Positions 11,948 through 22,249 of a DNA stretch of 64,000 bases are shown piece by piece (the stretch's first letter is position 1; every line of letters starts with the position of its first letter). Below the pieces are notes generated by a model. That model did not search any database. It saw only the letters and a program-made list of their open reading frames with translations, and was not told the origin of the DNA. Source of the DNA: Rhizophagus irregularis (Eukaryota > Glomeromycota > Glomeromycetes > Glomerales > Glomeraceae); contig NC_089430.1 of the NCBI RefSeq assembly GCF_026210795.1, positions 5,022,001 through 5,086,000 of the forward strand. The letters run 5' to 3'. Made by a program: the position numbers and the translations under genes.

Positions 11948-12421
11948 TCAATATTTATCGCTATCTTCATTTGTACTTGAAGGTACTTCATCCCCACTTT
12001 TTTTTTCTTCCAATTTGGCAGATTTAATTTTACAATAACCAAACTCTCTCCTATAATCAGATTCATCTTCGCTTTCGCCAAAGTGTATTTCCGCTTCGTA
12101 CTCTCTATAGTATTTGTCTTCAGCTTCTTGAATAATATCTGAATTTTTGTATAGACGTCGTGCTTCTATTCTCATTGCTTCTTGAGCTAGTTTTTTGGAG
12201 GCAAAGCAGCAAGATTCAAATGAATATTCAACAGCTTTATACGGAGAAAAAAACACCGATAAGACCCAGACTTCAGCTGGAGTTTTGGCTGGAGTTTTGG
12301 CTAGAGTCTTAGCTGGAGTCTTAGCTTGAAATAGATAAGAAATGATAAGATAAATATCAAATAAAATATAAAATACAAAAACATTTCTAATACCTTTAAC
12401 TTGCGAGTTCCCTGTTGACAT
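11948..12421 (-). CDS. Small hypothetical protein with an (A-K-T-P) repeat
   Basis: ATG at 12421-12419; exon 1 12421-12394, intron 12393-12325 (69 nt, GTATTA to TTTCAAG), exon 2 12324-11948 with TAA. Spliced length is 134 residues. The intron is a multiple of three and has no in-frame stop, so retention gives a 157-residue form with a hydrophobic insert (VFVFYILFDIYLIISYLF). Exon 2 opens with a short Ala-Lys-Thr-Pro/Leu tandem repeat, then VWVLSVFFSPYKAVEYSFES, an amphipathic helical part rich in Glu/Arg/Lys, and a Ser/Glu/Asp tail. I do not recognise the family. A T/C-rich tract lies immediately upstream. Confidence 0.55.
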   Translation of the reverse strand: MSTGNSQVKGIRNVFVFYILFDIYLIISYLFQAKTPAKTLAKTPAKTPAEVWVLSVFFSPYKAVEYSFESCCFASKKLAQEAMRIEARRLYKNSDIIQEAEDKYYREYEAEIHFGESEDESDYRREFGYCKIKSAKLEEKKSGDEVPSSTNEDSDKY

Positions 12422-12550
12422 TCTCTTTCTTTTTTTTTTTTTTGTTATTGTTTATTGATGAACGATTTTCAACGGTAATAAGAGATAAATTCAATATATA
12501 TAAACAAATCAAGCGAAATAAAAAAATATCAGGAGTACCAAATCATTTCG

Positions 12551-12812
12551 GTAAATTGTTATTTATTACGACTACAGCAGGCTAGTGAGTACGACTACGT
12601 GTGATTACGTGTCGTACTCACGTACTCATTACCACGTGACTTGCTGCGGAATTACTATATAAGGCAAGTGTCATGATCACGTGTTGCTGCGGATTACTAT
12701 ATAAGGCAATGGCGCAGTAATCACATGTTAGTGAGTACGTGAGTACATAGTGTGACAAATAACGTAACCGTACTCACTAGCCTGCTGTAGTCGTAATAAA
12801 TAACCCTATAAT
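12551..12812. mobile_element. MITE with long terminal inverted repeats and a 12-nt flanking direct repeat
   Basis: A perfect 36-nt inverted repeat (begins GTTATTTATTACGACTACAG) occupies 12558-12593 and 12769-12804. The interior is built from partial repeats (TACTATATAAGGCAA twice, GTACTCACGTACTC and relatives). CAAATCATTTCG occurs immediately outside on both sides (12539-12550 and 12813-12824), which fits a target duplication of about 9-12 nt as made by Mutator-like elements. No ORF. Superfamily assignment is inference. Confidence 0.7.
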
Positions 12813-12935
12813 CAAATCATTTCGATCTTTTATAGATCCTGATAAACGACGTTGTGAAACCTGAATATGCATGTGTTTTTTCCTATAGAAGTTGATGCAA
12901 ATTATAGAAGCAATAATGACGTAATTAAATACTCC

Positions 12936-13169
12936 TTAAAATTTTAGACAATTCGTCAAACCAGGATAAAATTTTGTAAATAATTCAATATTAGGAAAAA
13001 TATCTATAAAATATTTATCTATTTTAAATGATTGTAAATTATAAGAAGGATCGGTTATATTTTTTGTTAAAAACATTTTACATAATGATTTTGTTATTAA
13101 ATAAGTTAATTTATAAGTATTCCTTCCAATAAAAGATTTACGATAATATTTGCTAATCTTACTATCCAT
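12936..13169 (-). CDS. Short hypothetical ORF, possibly a gene fragment
   Basis: A 77-codon frame starts MDSKISKYYRKSF and ends FYPGLTNCLKF. Composition (Leu/Ile/Phe/Lys/Asn, short hydrophobic strands) is reminiscent of the F-box/leucine-rich proteins that are numerous in Rhizophagus, but no F-box or complete repeat is visible. It could be a fragment of such a gene or a chance frame in A+T-rich DNA. No supporting splice sites or neighbours. Confidence 0.25.
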   Translation of the reverse strand: MDSKISKYYRKSFIGRNTYKLTYLITKSLCKMFLTKNITDPSYNLQSFKIDKYFIDIFPNIELFTKFYPGLTNCLKF

Positions 13170-13632
13170 AACATATAAATTCCTAGCTTCTTACATACGC
13201 ATCAGTTTTAAGCATCTCATTATCACAGACTAATCTCAAACGGTACAATTTGCTAATCATTTTATTTATCCTCCATTTAAATCCGTTATGTCATATATGC
13301 TAAACCTTCTGAAATTTTAGTGTCTCGAGCGTCAGATTCAGTTGTCTCATCCGTTAATTACGAAAATAAATAAAGAGGCTTTATAAGAGACTTTTTTAAC
13401 AAGATAATGGAAATATTTTTATGGAAAGTTTATTGCCTTATAACAGAAAAGTTAACCCTCAAAATATAAATTTTCATTGTTTAAATAACTACATAGAACT
13501 TATAAGTCATTGATTATTAATTAATTGTTTAATTATGTTAACCAATACAATTACAGTAGAAATAAGCCTACAAATTTTTGAGGGAGTAGGGTTTTAACTG
13601 TAACATTGTTTGTGTTTTCCTTTGATTTCTTT
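13170..13632. other. Spacer downstream of the CRN-type gene
   Basis: A+T-rich sequence with no coding frame worth calling. It should contain the 3' end of the CRN-type transcript; no clear polyadenylation motif can be singled out. Confidence 0.45.
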
Positions 13633-16021
13633 CTACAGATACTCTCCCATGAGCTTAACCTCAACTTTCTCATCCTTATCTTCAATGATCACAGACTTCC
13701 AACCCTCCTGGCAATATACGTTTATCCAATGATGATCAGCACTATATTCTGGATTATTATTAGGAAGACCAGGATGTCGAATGTCAATGATAGCCCATTC
13801 CTTGCTGATCTTCCTAATAGGTTTATAGATTTTATTGATACGACTCTTGTGGTCAGATGCTTTTTCACCATCCCGTAGTAACTCAATTGCCCAACTCCGG
13901 CCGTCACCCACAAAGAAATCCATATATCCACTTGACCCCCAGTATGTTCCAACATCAGGAGAAATGAATATGTCAGCTGGTAGGACTTGAGTAGCAGCCT
14001 GATAAAATTCCATTTGCCAAGCGCGCTCCAGAAGCTGACCATCTGTACCAACACAATATGAATTTCGTATAGCCTCAGCATTCATATTTGTGAAGGTTCC
14101 ACGGAGGAAGCTTTTGAAATCTTGAGGAGGAATTATTGGCCTAATGGTGCTCCCCCAACGCCGCTGCAGATAGAGTGCGCGCAAGTAGGGTGAAGCAAAA
14201 TCGAGTTTACCATCTTGTTCACTAAGTAAGTTTGTCCTGACTAGCCTTTTTTCTTTTCCTGATGTGCTATATGACTGTCTGATATTAATGGGTCCTCGGA
14301 ATACCCTATCACAAAGTTCTTCTTCCTCTGGAGTAAGATTTTTAATATGTGCAAACCCACGAAAGCCCTGCAATAATAGGATTAATAAGTACAATAACAC
14401 AATCCTTTTTCCTGGTGCAAAATGAAATTGAGACACTTGCCTCATCTACTGCCCTCATAAACCCATGTGACTTTAAGTACAAAAAAATACTATCAAATTT
14501 CAACGTATCATCATATTTCAGTTGCCGGGAGAAATGATCTCTAATATGATTCATGAAAAATGCGACAAGTCCAGGATGACAAGCTGTTGTGTTACACACG
14601 TATTCCTGTAAATAGTTAATATCATCCTCATCTTCCATATTTTTGAGATGTGTACTGCAAAAGCGTAAAAAATAATCTTTGTATTCTTCCTCAGTGAAGC
14701 GCACGTCTTCTATGCTCCATGTGTTTTCAGGAAGAATCATAAAAGGTGACACATCTATTGTGTAAGTTGCAGACGAAAGATCCCATGCACCCTTGTAGCC
14801 ATATGCAGCAAAGGCAACAATACTTAAGTTACTGATCTGCTGGCACCGCTTCACCGTTTCCCAAAAGACATTACCCTTGTGACGTGAAGCAGTCTCGTGT
14901 TCACCTTGAGGCACATAAAGCATCTAAAATCCAGAAATGTCAGAATCCATATTAATTTAAAACAAGGAGATAATCTTCATACCTGAACTTCGTCAACAAT
15001 AAATATAGTCCGAATATGACCACACTCATCTTGAAATTTTTTCCAAGTTATGCTCATAAGTCGCTCAAACTCCTCCTCAAATGTCCAGGTTCCACTAGGG
15101 ATTCCCATCCATAAGAGTGAGATTCGAATTACTCGAATATTAGGATCTTTAACTAGGTGTTGTTCTAATAGTTGGCCCAATGAGGTCTTTCCAGACATGG
15201 GTGGAGACCGAACGAGTAAAAAACCTACTTTACTGATCTTCTCTACAAGCTTTTGGATTGTCTGCTCACGATGGCAAATATCAGGACTGTTGAGGTTGAT
15301 TCCTTCATAAGTACCAACTCTTTCTCCTTCAGTTGCCAAGATCATAGTTCCACCAATGCCTCCTATAAAGGAGTGAGATATTAGGATGGATTAATATGAA
15401 AACAATGCAAACATATACTGAAGTAGTCATACCTAGTCTTGGTGTATATGACAACTTTACATCTATATGATTAAAAAATATTCAATATTATTAATTAAGA
15501 CACAACTTAACGAAACAAGAAAAACATTTGTAGTATTATTAAATGGTAGACAGAATATTGATGTTTCTGTTCATCAAGACTAAACACACCTGTTAATTTG
15601 CTTTTTTTTCGATCTTGGTCTTCATTAGCATAATCGAATAAAGAAAATTATAGGGTGTGAGATAACACACGAATTTCTTGTTCGAGAGGTAAACCATTTG
15701 GAGATACTTACCAGTGGTGGCGGGCAACTCCACAATGATGTGGATGTGCTCACTGGGAGGAGGTATTTTGAAAACTTGTCCAATAGTTTTGAGGTCGCTG
15801 ACCAATTTCTCACCTCTGAACATTTCTTTGATGTTGATTCCCTCATGTATCTCATATTTTTCATTTTCAGGAATGTTAACTCGCCATAATATCAGTTTAT
15901 GTGCGGGTTCGACCAATCCTGCCTGCTCCTTGATGGCTCCTTTGAGATGCCCAATAGTCTTATTTGTATCGAAATCAACAGGAAACGCATTCTCTTCGCC
16001 TAAAATGATACAGCCTAACAT
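13633..16021 (-). CDS. Crinkler (CRN)-type effector: CRN header + P-loop ATPase + REase-like domain
   Basis: Exons 16021-15712, 15462-15433 (30 nt), 15362-14983, 14923-14441 and 14367-13633 join in phase into 645 codons. Residues 1-103 form the CRN header (starts MLGCIILGEENAFPVDF, contains GHLKGAIKEQ and LILWRVNIP), a ubiquitin-like fold in known CRNs. Next is a P-loop ATPase: Walker A PPMSGKTS (Lys about 172), Walker B TIFIVDEVQ (Asp-Glu 237-238). The last 244 residues carry YMDFFV...SWAIELLRDG, an Asp...Glu-X-X motif of restriction-endonuclease-like CR effectors (Asp about 551, Glu about 563); the usual final Lys is not evident. The last intron is GC-AG (GCAAGT, 14440-14368). In the literature such proteins are secreted or nuclear effectors of transposon origin; here there is no classical signal peptide. 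Exon 2 is the least certain exon. Confidence 0.82.
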
Positions 16022-16204
16022 AATGTCGGTAGATCTGATAAATCAATTCGAGTTAAAAACAAGGTTCAACAAGGTAATTTTTCAGTATAATACACTATAG
16101 ATACAATGTTGGAGAATTTTCCTCGAATTTAGTTTGTAATAGCGAAGAATAATTTGACATTTTGATTATTTATTATATATATATATGTGTTTTCATAAAC
16201 TAAT

Positions 16205-16296
16205 TACTACGAACTGTGAGTCAGTAATACTACGAACTGTGAGTCAGTAATACTACGAACTGTGAGTCAGAGATACTACGAACTGTGAGTCAGTAA
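16205..16296. repeat. Four tandem copies of a 23-nt repeat
   Basis: TACTACGAACTGTGAGTCAG starts at 16205, 16228, 16251 and 16274, an exact 23-nt period with one variant copy (AGAGA for AGTAA). It abuts a compositionally distinct island on its right. Confidence 0.9.
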
Positions 16297-16297
16297 T

Positions 16298-16480
16298 ACT
16301 GTCGGGTCTACAAATCCCGAATGTCAAAAATCCGAAAATCCCGAACCGGGCAGCATTATGCTTAATGCTGGCCAATTTTTCGTGAATCGGCGAAACTAAT
16401 GTTCTGGACAAGACATTATGGCCTTTATGGGTATCAATATTTCGGTTATAACCGAGCATTTGCGCGTACAAGGAAGCGAC
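16298..16480. repeat. Less A+T-rich island with several short inverted repeats
   Basis: The stretch contains CAGCATTATGCTTAATGCTG (hairpin), CGGTTATAACCG (palindrome) and repeated CCCGAA/TCCGAAAATCCCGAA words. I have an impression of similar sequence being common in Rhizophagus, suggesting part of a transposable element, but there is no ORF of interest. The remainder of 16022-17074 is A+T-rich with a (TTTTA)n run at 16692-16720 and no gene. Confidence 0.4.
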
Positions 16481-17074
16481 TCAGAGCTTACAAAGTTAAT
16501 ATCTATTTTTTTTTTGTTAGAAACTTATAATGATGATCGTATAATGGGTGATTTTTTATTGTTATCAGATTTGTTTTAATTTTTAATTTAATAAAAAAGT
16601 TTGATTATTAATTTGATAGATTGGGTCAAATATTATCATCAACCTATGTCTTAGCATCATTAAATAAATATGTTTCAAACATGGAAAACGAAATTTATTT
16701 TATTTTATTTTATTTTATTTTTAAAATATAGACACGACGGGAGTTTTGTAAAAAGATTGAGAAAAAAAAATAAACTAAAAGTCTAATATACCCAAACAAA
16801 CATGAAAAACCGACCACCCTAACCTGCCAGTTATTTATAAATATAAACAACATTAAGCATGACCAATGTCGCGACGCACCGATAAAGACATTAACAAAAA
16901 AAACGAACCTAGGCCTGAAAGGTAAAAAAAAATGTAAGGGGAATTAGGAGGGTTCAGTATAAGTTTCATTAACCGTATTTTTCTTTCATTAAACGATGCT
17001 GCACGTAAATACTGTCAGGTGCAGAATGATATATTGTAATAAGGTCCGGACTTGTTTGTAAGTTGAAGTAAGTA

Positions 17075-18760
17075 TTAATTATGCGCCGGTGTCGGCGGAG
17101 GAGTAATCTCCATCGGCATGTCCATAGCCGATTTGAACGATTCATCGCTCATATCTGATTTGTTATCTTTGTCCACTGGAGGAGTACGATGTAAAAAGAC
17201 GTCAGGACGAGTAAGAAATTGGCGGTCTTTGTCGGAGATAGAGTATGAGGCGTTAGCGTTAGCTTGTTGCGTGACATCTTCGATGACCACACAGCTAGGG
17301 AAGGGATATTTATAAAGGTGAAGGTTTCTAGCCATGGTATAGGTGACGTTATATTGCGGAATAGAATCAACATTATATTTCCGTCTATCTAATATTTCTA
17401 TCAAATAAGTTGATATTGTATATATTGTATGTGTTTTTGAGGTATACCCGAGGGTCGCCAGGTGTACCTGGCGGAATAGGAGGTAGTTGTTTTTTAAGGC
17501 GATCACGCCTTTTCTTTCTATGAAGCCAATTTTTGCCCCTTTTATAGGCTTCCTGGTAAGCTTTCCATTTATGGAGACGTTGATCGACGTATGGTATTCG
17601 ATTATTGATGGGGGAGTGTTGAAGTTGTTTAATGTGGCAGCATATCTGGCACTAGTTCGGGGATTAGTAGTTTCCGTCAATAAATGAGGGTGTGTAAGAT
17701 TTAAATTACTTCTGGTAAGACGATTCCATCTTTCCATTTGTTGAGGGGACCGGATCACGTCAAAACGTAATCGGGAATATTCTTTGTGTACATATCGGCC
17801 GATCTTCAGCATTAGTAGACACTATAATACGGCGGAGTCGGGAGGAACGTTGTCCATCTATATAGTGATATTTTTTAAGAGTGACGGTATAGTTAACACT
17901 GAGACGCTGAGAATGTATATTTTTGGTATTCCGTTGATTGGAAATGCCTTCTATTGAAGTAGCATTGGATAAGTAATTTTTATAAAAGCGTTTATCGCGT
18001 GGCATATGATGGGTATTATGTTGGACGAAATCGTTAATAATTCGATGGTGACCAACGGTGTTTTGATAATACAAACGCGGCGGGAATTCGTAATTGCAAC
18101 CAAAATAAAAACAAAGGTAAATCACATGGTCGCCGGCACAAAATCGGATGTAAGTTTTGGTTCATTGTAATTTGTCACCCGTAGATTCAATACGATGTTT
18201 GAGAACCAATAGTTTATCTTAATGTTGATATTGTAGAAAATTGTCATTGGTGTAGACAGAAAAATTATTTCTGTAAAGTGTACCACTACCACGTGTGTCG
18301 CAGCTTGTGTAAGGATTGAGAAGTTCCGTGGCGTAAGTGAATAAAAAAGTTTTGCAAGGCGATAAAGACGAAGGACGACTTGAGGGTCCTGGGTAGCCTC
18401 TTCAGAGATAGTAAACTTCGGGGAAAGTTGTCTGGTAGTAAAGGTTTCAATTGAAGTGGTACCATAAAGATGAGTACCAAGAGAGTTGAAAGTTGTTCCT
18501 GACTTTTATATACGAAGAAAAGGTGGAAGAAACTGTGAAGAGGAAGAGGTTTATATTACAAATAGTAAGGTAAAGTATACTAGAAACTCCTTCGGTGCGA
18601 TCAGCAAATAAACAGTAACGAGGTTCTTGAATATTTAATGGTAAAAATATCCAACGAAAGTCGCTAAAATTTTTGTACTGTTTTTTTGGGAAAGAGTTTT
18701 TTTTCCTCCGGAAAACGAAATTTGGGAATGCCATGCAAATAATACAAATATTGCTGAAGC
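17075..18760 (-). pseudogene. Decayed member of an unrecognised protein family, copy 1
   Basis: Coding-looking sequence shifts frame repeatedly on the minus strand. About 18680-18190 has an N-terminal part (EPRYCLFADRTEG, then in another frame TQDPQVVLRLYRLAKL and DKLLVLKHRIES). 18125-17830 reads IYLCFYFGCNYE..MPRDKRFYKNY..QRLSVNYTVTLKKY. 17812 onward reads YSRLRFDVI...MERWNRLTRS, with a second frame QLPPIPPGTPGDP near 17470, and a final part DRQFLTRPDVFLHRTPPVD ending in PMEITPPPTPAHN. The same order of motifs recurs at 20.2-21.6 kb, proving a gene family. Higher G+C than the surroundings suggests a transposable-element or recently transferred origin. I cannot name the family. Confidence 0.55.
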
Positions 18761-19470
18761 AGCACATGCTCAAGCTAATCGGGAAGGAAAACAGTTAAAA
18801 CTTCTTACAGCAATCATGCGGTAATTTTTTTATTTTTAAATTAAAATTTATTTTTTAATTTTTGATTTTTTAAATTCTTTACTTTTTATTTAGGGGTAGG
18901 TGTTTGGATGAAAGAATTTTTAAGATAGCAGAAACTCACGATAGGTATGGCGTACCTTATACTAGAAGAGATAAAAGTGAAATTAAAAGACAAACAAGAG
19001 CTATGAGGCGAAAAAGTAATGACTGATGAGTAATAAGTAGTGATTTATTTATTAATTTAAAATTTACTTAATTCATATGAATTTAATAGGCGGAAAACAA
19101 AAAGAAATATTAAAAGAATCAAAAAGTAAAGTCTTTATTTTCTAGGATCTAATACTTAAGGTTTTATTTCATAAATCTATTAATTTACACAATTTTTTTT
19201 ATTGTACTAGAAAAAGTTCCAATACAAGATATAAACAATCAAGAAAAGCCAGAAGAAAGAGGAGTAAAACAAAGGCAGCAACAAGCAGAAATATAAAAAC
19301 TAAAAAGAGTAGAGTTGATGTTATTGAAATTAATAGTGATCAAGAAAATGAAGATCAGGATATTATTTTAAATATTGAAATTGAAGAGAGTAAGAATGCA
19401 ATTAATTGAACGAAAAGCGGATCGTAAACTTCAGGCTAAAATTGAAAAATTAGAATTAGTAAACGCAAAG
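18730..19470 (+). pseudogene. Relic of a transposon-associated protein C-terminus
   Basis: Plus-strand exon up to 18820 reads NTNIAEAAHAQANREGKQ..LLTAIM. A GTAATT...TTTAG intron (18821-18893) joins in phase to RCLDERIFKIAETHDRYGVP and RRDKSEIKRQTRAMRRK (18894-19015). Further A-rich coding fragments at 19082-19470 include EINSDQENEDQD and, in another frame, MQLIERKADRKLQAKIEKLE. The conserved-looking block resembles the tail of proteins very common in Rhizophagus that I associate with transposons, but this is recollection. Frame changes in the 3' part and loss of upstream domains make it a fragment. It is cut off by the MITE at 19479. Confidence 0.45.
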
Positions 19471-19478
19471 AACTCAAT

Positions 19479-19695
19479 CTAGTGCTTCGATCTGGATTGA
19501 TCCGTTGATTAGAATCACAACATTTTTCTATTATTTTTGTCAAACTATAATTTTTGTCAGATTTAAAAAAAATTATTCTTCTACAAAGTTTATTAATTTT
19601 GGCCAAACTTATAGCTCCAACTCAAATAAACCGTTGCCAAACTGTAGTAAACCGCGGATTGATCCGTTAAAAACCCATCCGGATCGAAGCACTAG
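19479..19695. mobile_element. MITE, TIR CTAGTGCTTCGATC
   Basis: CTAGTGCTTCGATCTGGA (19479-19496) is mirrored by TCCGGATCGAAGCACTAG (19678-19695), with one mismatch. Internal TTGATCCGTTGATT and GGATTGATCCGTTAAA form a second inner pair. The sequence is flanked by TA if the repeat is taken to start at GTGCTTCG, as for Tc1/mariner derivatives; an 8-nt duplication is not convincing. No ORF. Confidence 0.65.
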
Positions 19696-20049
19696 ACACA
19701 ATATCTAATGTGTAACGATCATCTGCTAATCATGTGTCAAAAATGGTTATGTTGTTTTATACGTATACTAAAATTTGGTAAAGCTAATTTTAATAAACAA
19801 TGGTTATAATTGCGCAAATTAAACACTACTAATTAAGTGTATGATAGTTCTTTTATAAAATTATTTTCATTATTATATATATTAAAAGTTCCTTTGAAAA
19901 TTTTTATTTTTATTTTTATTTCACTTTATATTAAATAACAATGAATATTTTTTTTTTTAATAAAATGAAGTGTCATGTACATACCAATATGTCAGAAATT
20001 GAAATTGCACCTTGGTGCAAAACTAATAAATTGATATTTTTTTATATCT

Positions 20050-20240
20050 TTTTTTTATTCAAAATATGTATATTCATACATGTACGGTAATTTTTCAATC
20101 ATGCACGGTAAATTTTCCATACATGTTTAGTCATTTATCCTATACATGTACGGTAACTAAAAAATGTATGTATGCCATACATACAAAAAAAGCTAACCGT
20201 ACAATACATATTTGACCAACCGTACAATACATGTTTTTGT
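20050..20240. repeat. Cluster of dispersed CATACATGTACGGTA-type motifs
   Basis: Direct copies related to CATACATGTACGGTAA lie at about 20075, 20100 and 20143. Inverted copies (CCGTACAATACAT) lie at about 20195 and 20220, which allows a large stem-loop. Together with 19696-20050 this stretch has no gene. Confidence 0.5.
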
Positions 20241-20243
20241 AAC

Positions 20244-21640
20244 ACCCCTGAAGTGTAAGAACTGTCACTCACAGTTGGAATTATTGCGCTATCGCGTTGT
20301 GAAATGACGTAATCGGCGGTATCATTTGGTTTCGTCGATAAATCTTGAACGTGGAGTAATCGTCGTCCTTGGTAACGTCGCCTTAGTTCTAAGGCTTTGT
20401 AATATATAATTGTACTGAGGGATTGAGCTAGCATTGAAGCGCTTTCTAATCTTGTAATCGAAGAGGTTGGTGTTATAGGTATCTTTGTAATAAATACCGG
20501 ATCACCAGGAGTACCCGGAGGTAAAGGAGGAAGTTGTTTTTTCTCTATATTGCGTCTTAACCAATTTTTGTCCGTTTTTGAAGACGTCTATATTCGTCAG
20601 AACGACGAACGTAAAGAACATCGTTAAATTGAGTGTATTTTTCTGGTAGATGTTGAATTCGTTTGAATACCGCTGGACGTACGTTTATTAATGGGATCGG
20701 TTTAAATTAATGATGGTGTTTCTCGTAATTGTGAGTACTTGTAGTTAAACGATTCCATCGTTCTATTTGAATAAAAGTTCGGCGAACGTCGAATTTAAGA
20801 TTGGTATAATAAATCCGCTTCTTTGGATTCATGCGTTCGAGGCTTTGTGTATGTTCCATCATATTATATATTTTGTATTTCAGGGTTAAGTTGGCCTATG
20901 GACCGATTGTATTTGCGTATCGCAACGGTGCAGTTAACGCCGAGGCGTTGAGGATGAACTTCTTTGACGTTTCTTTTATTCTTTAACGTATTAGGAATAA
21001 GAAGTTTGCGTGTTTTTTCAGCGTAAAAGCGTAGGCCTTGTGGGATACGATTGTTTCCATGTGTTAAACGACGGTTGGTTATCTTTTCGTTATGAACACC
21101 GCAGTACCAGCGTTTTTGAGACATATTAAACAGCTAATCGATACGATTGAGGAAAGCTTAATAGAAACGGAAGCAGCAGTCCCTCGAAGTTGCAACGAAA
21201 GTAAAATCCCATGTAGATCACGTGGGTCCAGGCACTAAAACGAATAAAAGTTTTAGTTCTATGATTATTAGTCCGGAGCGAAGCGAAGGACTATATACTA
21301 TTCGTGTCGGTTTCACAAATGTCCCGTTGTCCGCCCGCTCACTGTGTGAGTCGATGGCCATCCATTCGTATTGGTTCTTTCGGTTACATGTGATAAAAAT
21401 AGAACAAAAATTGTTTATTTGATATATTTTTTTTGATAAATATTCTTTTTATTCGAATTACCTGTGTTTATTAAGGTTAATAATTTCGCTTTTCGCTCCG
21501 GACTCCCAACGGTTACCGTTCCCTAGTTTAAGATGTCCGAGTCGGTTCTATTTTTGATTGCTAATAGTTTATCTTTGAGAAGTTGGCGTAAACGTTTAAT
21601 ATACTTGTTGATAATCGATTGTGAAAATTGTTGATTCAGG
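20244..21640 (-). pseudogene. Decayed member of the same unrecognised family, copy 2
   Basis: Same motif order as the copy at 17.1-18.8 kb: QLLKDKLLAIKNR (about 21590), VIYMGFYFRCNFE (about 21205), VHNEKITNRRL..RIPQGLRFYAEK..VHPQRLGVNCTVAIRKY (21124-20900), then NLKFDVRRTF..IERWNRL, QLPPLPPGTPGDP (about 20520) and LHVQDLSTKPNDTADYVISQ (20434-20250). Frames change several times and stops interrupt. A 235-nt MITE (21270-21504) sits in the N-terminal part. The Pro-rich PPGTPGDP block and the QRL.VN.TV..KKY-type block are the best-conserved family signatures. Function unknown. Confidence 0.55.
21270..21504. mobile_element. MITE inserted in pseudogene copy 2
   Basis: AGTCCGGAGCGAAGCGA at 21270-21286 is mirrored by TCGCTTTTCGCTCCGGACT at 21486-21504 (two-nucleotide indel). 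The interior is non-coding and interrupts the reading order of the surrounding pseudogene. No clear target duplication seen. Confidence 0.6.
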
Positions 21641-21657
21641 GCAAATACGGTTGCGCT

Positions 21658-21703
21658 ATACTGATCAAAAATCTAGGGTGATCCCACTGGATTTTTGATC
21701 AGT
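21658..21703. repeat. 46-nt near-perfect hairpin flanked by TA
   Basis: ACTGATCAAAAATC is followed after a short loop by GATTTTTGATCAGT, with TA on each side. This could be a minimal TA-target inverted-repeat remnant. Confidence 0.75.
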
Positions 21704-22249
21704 ACGGTCGCGTCATAATCGTCATATACACTCTTATCTTTCTCTCACCCTTTTCTCTTTTTCAATAAAATTGTTTGAGCCGGTATAAAGGTATGTAATT
21801 TTTATTAATTTTTATTAAACTATTTAAATATATACTTGATAGTTGAAGTTTACAGGAGTTTTTTGAATTTAACAACTGTATCGCGCCTGTTTTTTTATTA
21901 TATAGTTACAACAACTTAACCAAAGCGAACGCGTTTCCAAAGGCTATTTTACAGGTACGAGAGACTATTTAAATATTAATTTTCATCAAGTTATTTTGAA
22001 TATTCATGAAGTAAGAAGTTATTCTTAATTTTTGTTATATTTCGTGCAGATATTTTGTCACGTAATTTAAACATTTTGGTCAAATAAAACTAACTTTTGC
22101 TAATAAGTAAAGCCATTTAATGTTTTTAATTATATAGAATATAGATGAGCTAATAATTTGAGTCTCTCAAATATATTTATAAATATCATTATTACCACTT
22201 GTTCAACTATCAAAATTTTGTTTAACCCTTTTTGCGTTACATACTGTAT
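21704..22249. other. Spacer with C/T-rich tract and splice-like signals
   Basis: 21735-21770 is C/T-rich (TCTTTCTCTCACCC and CTTTTCTCTTTTTC), like the promoters of expressed fungal genes. It is followed by AAAG-GTATGT (about 21790), TTTACAG acceptors and TTTTACAG-GTACGA (about 21955). No ORF accompanies them. This may be the 5' remnant of a lost gene. Confidence 0.3.

Noticed and set aside
14342..14440. Read-through of the CRN exon into a Ser/Cys-rich tail ending WVCTY
   Set aside because: A GC-AG intron at the same place joins two phase-0 exons with clear domain continuity; the tail is intron sequence.
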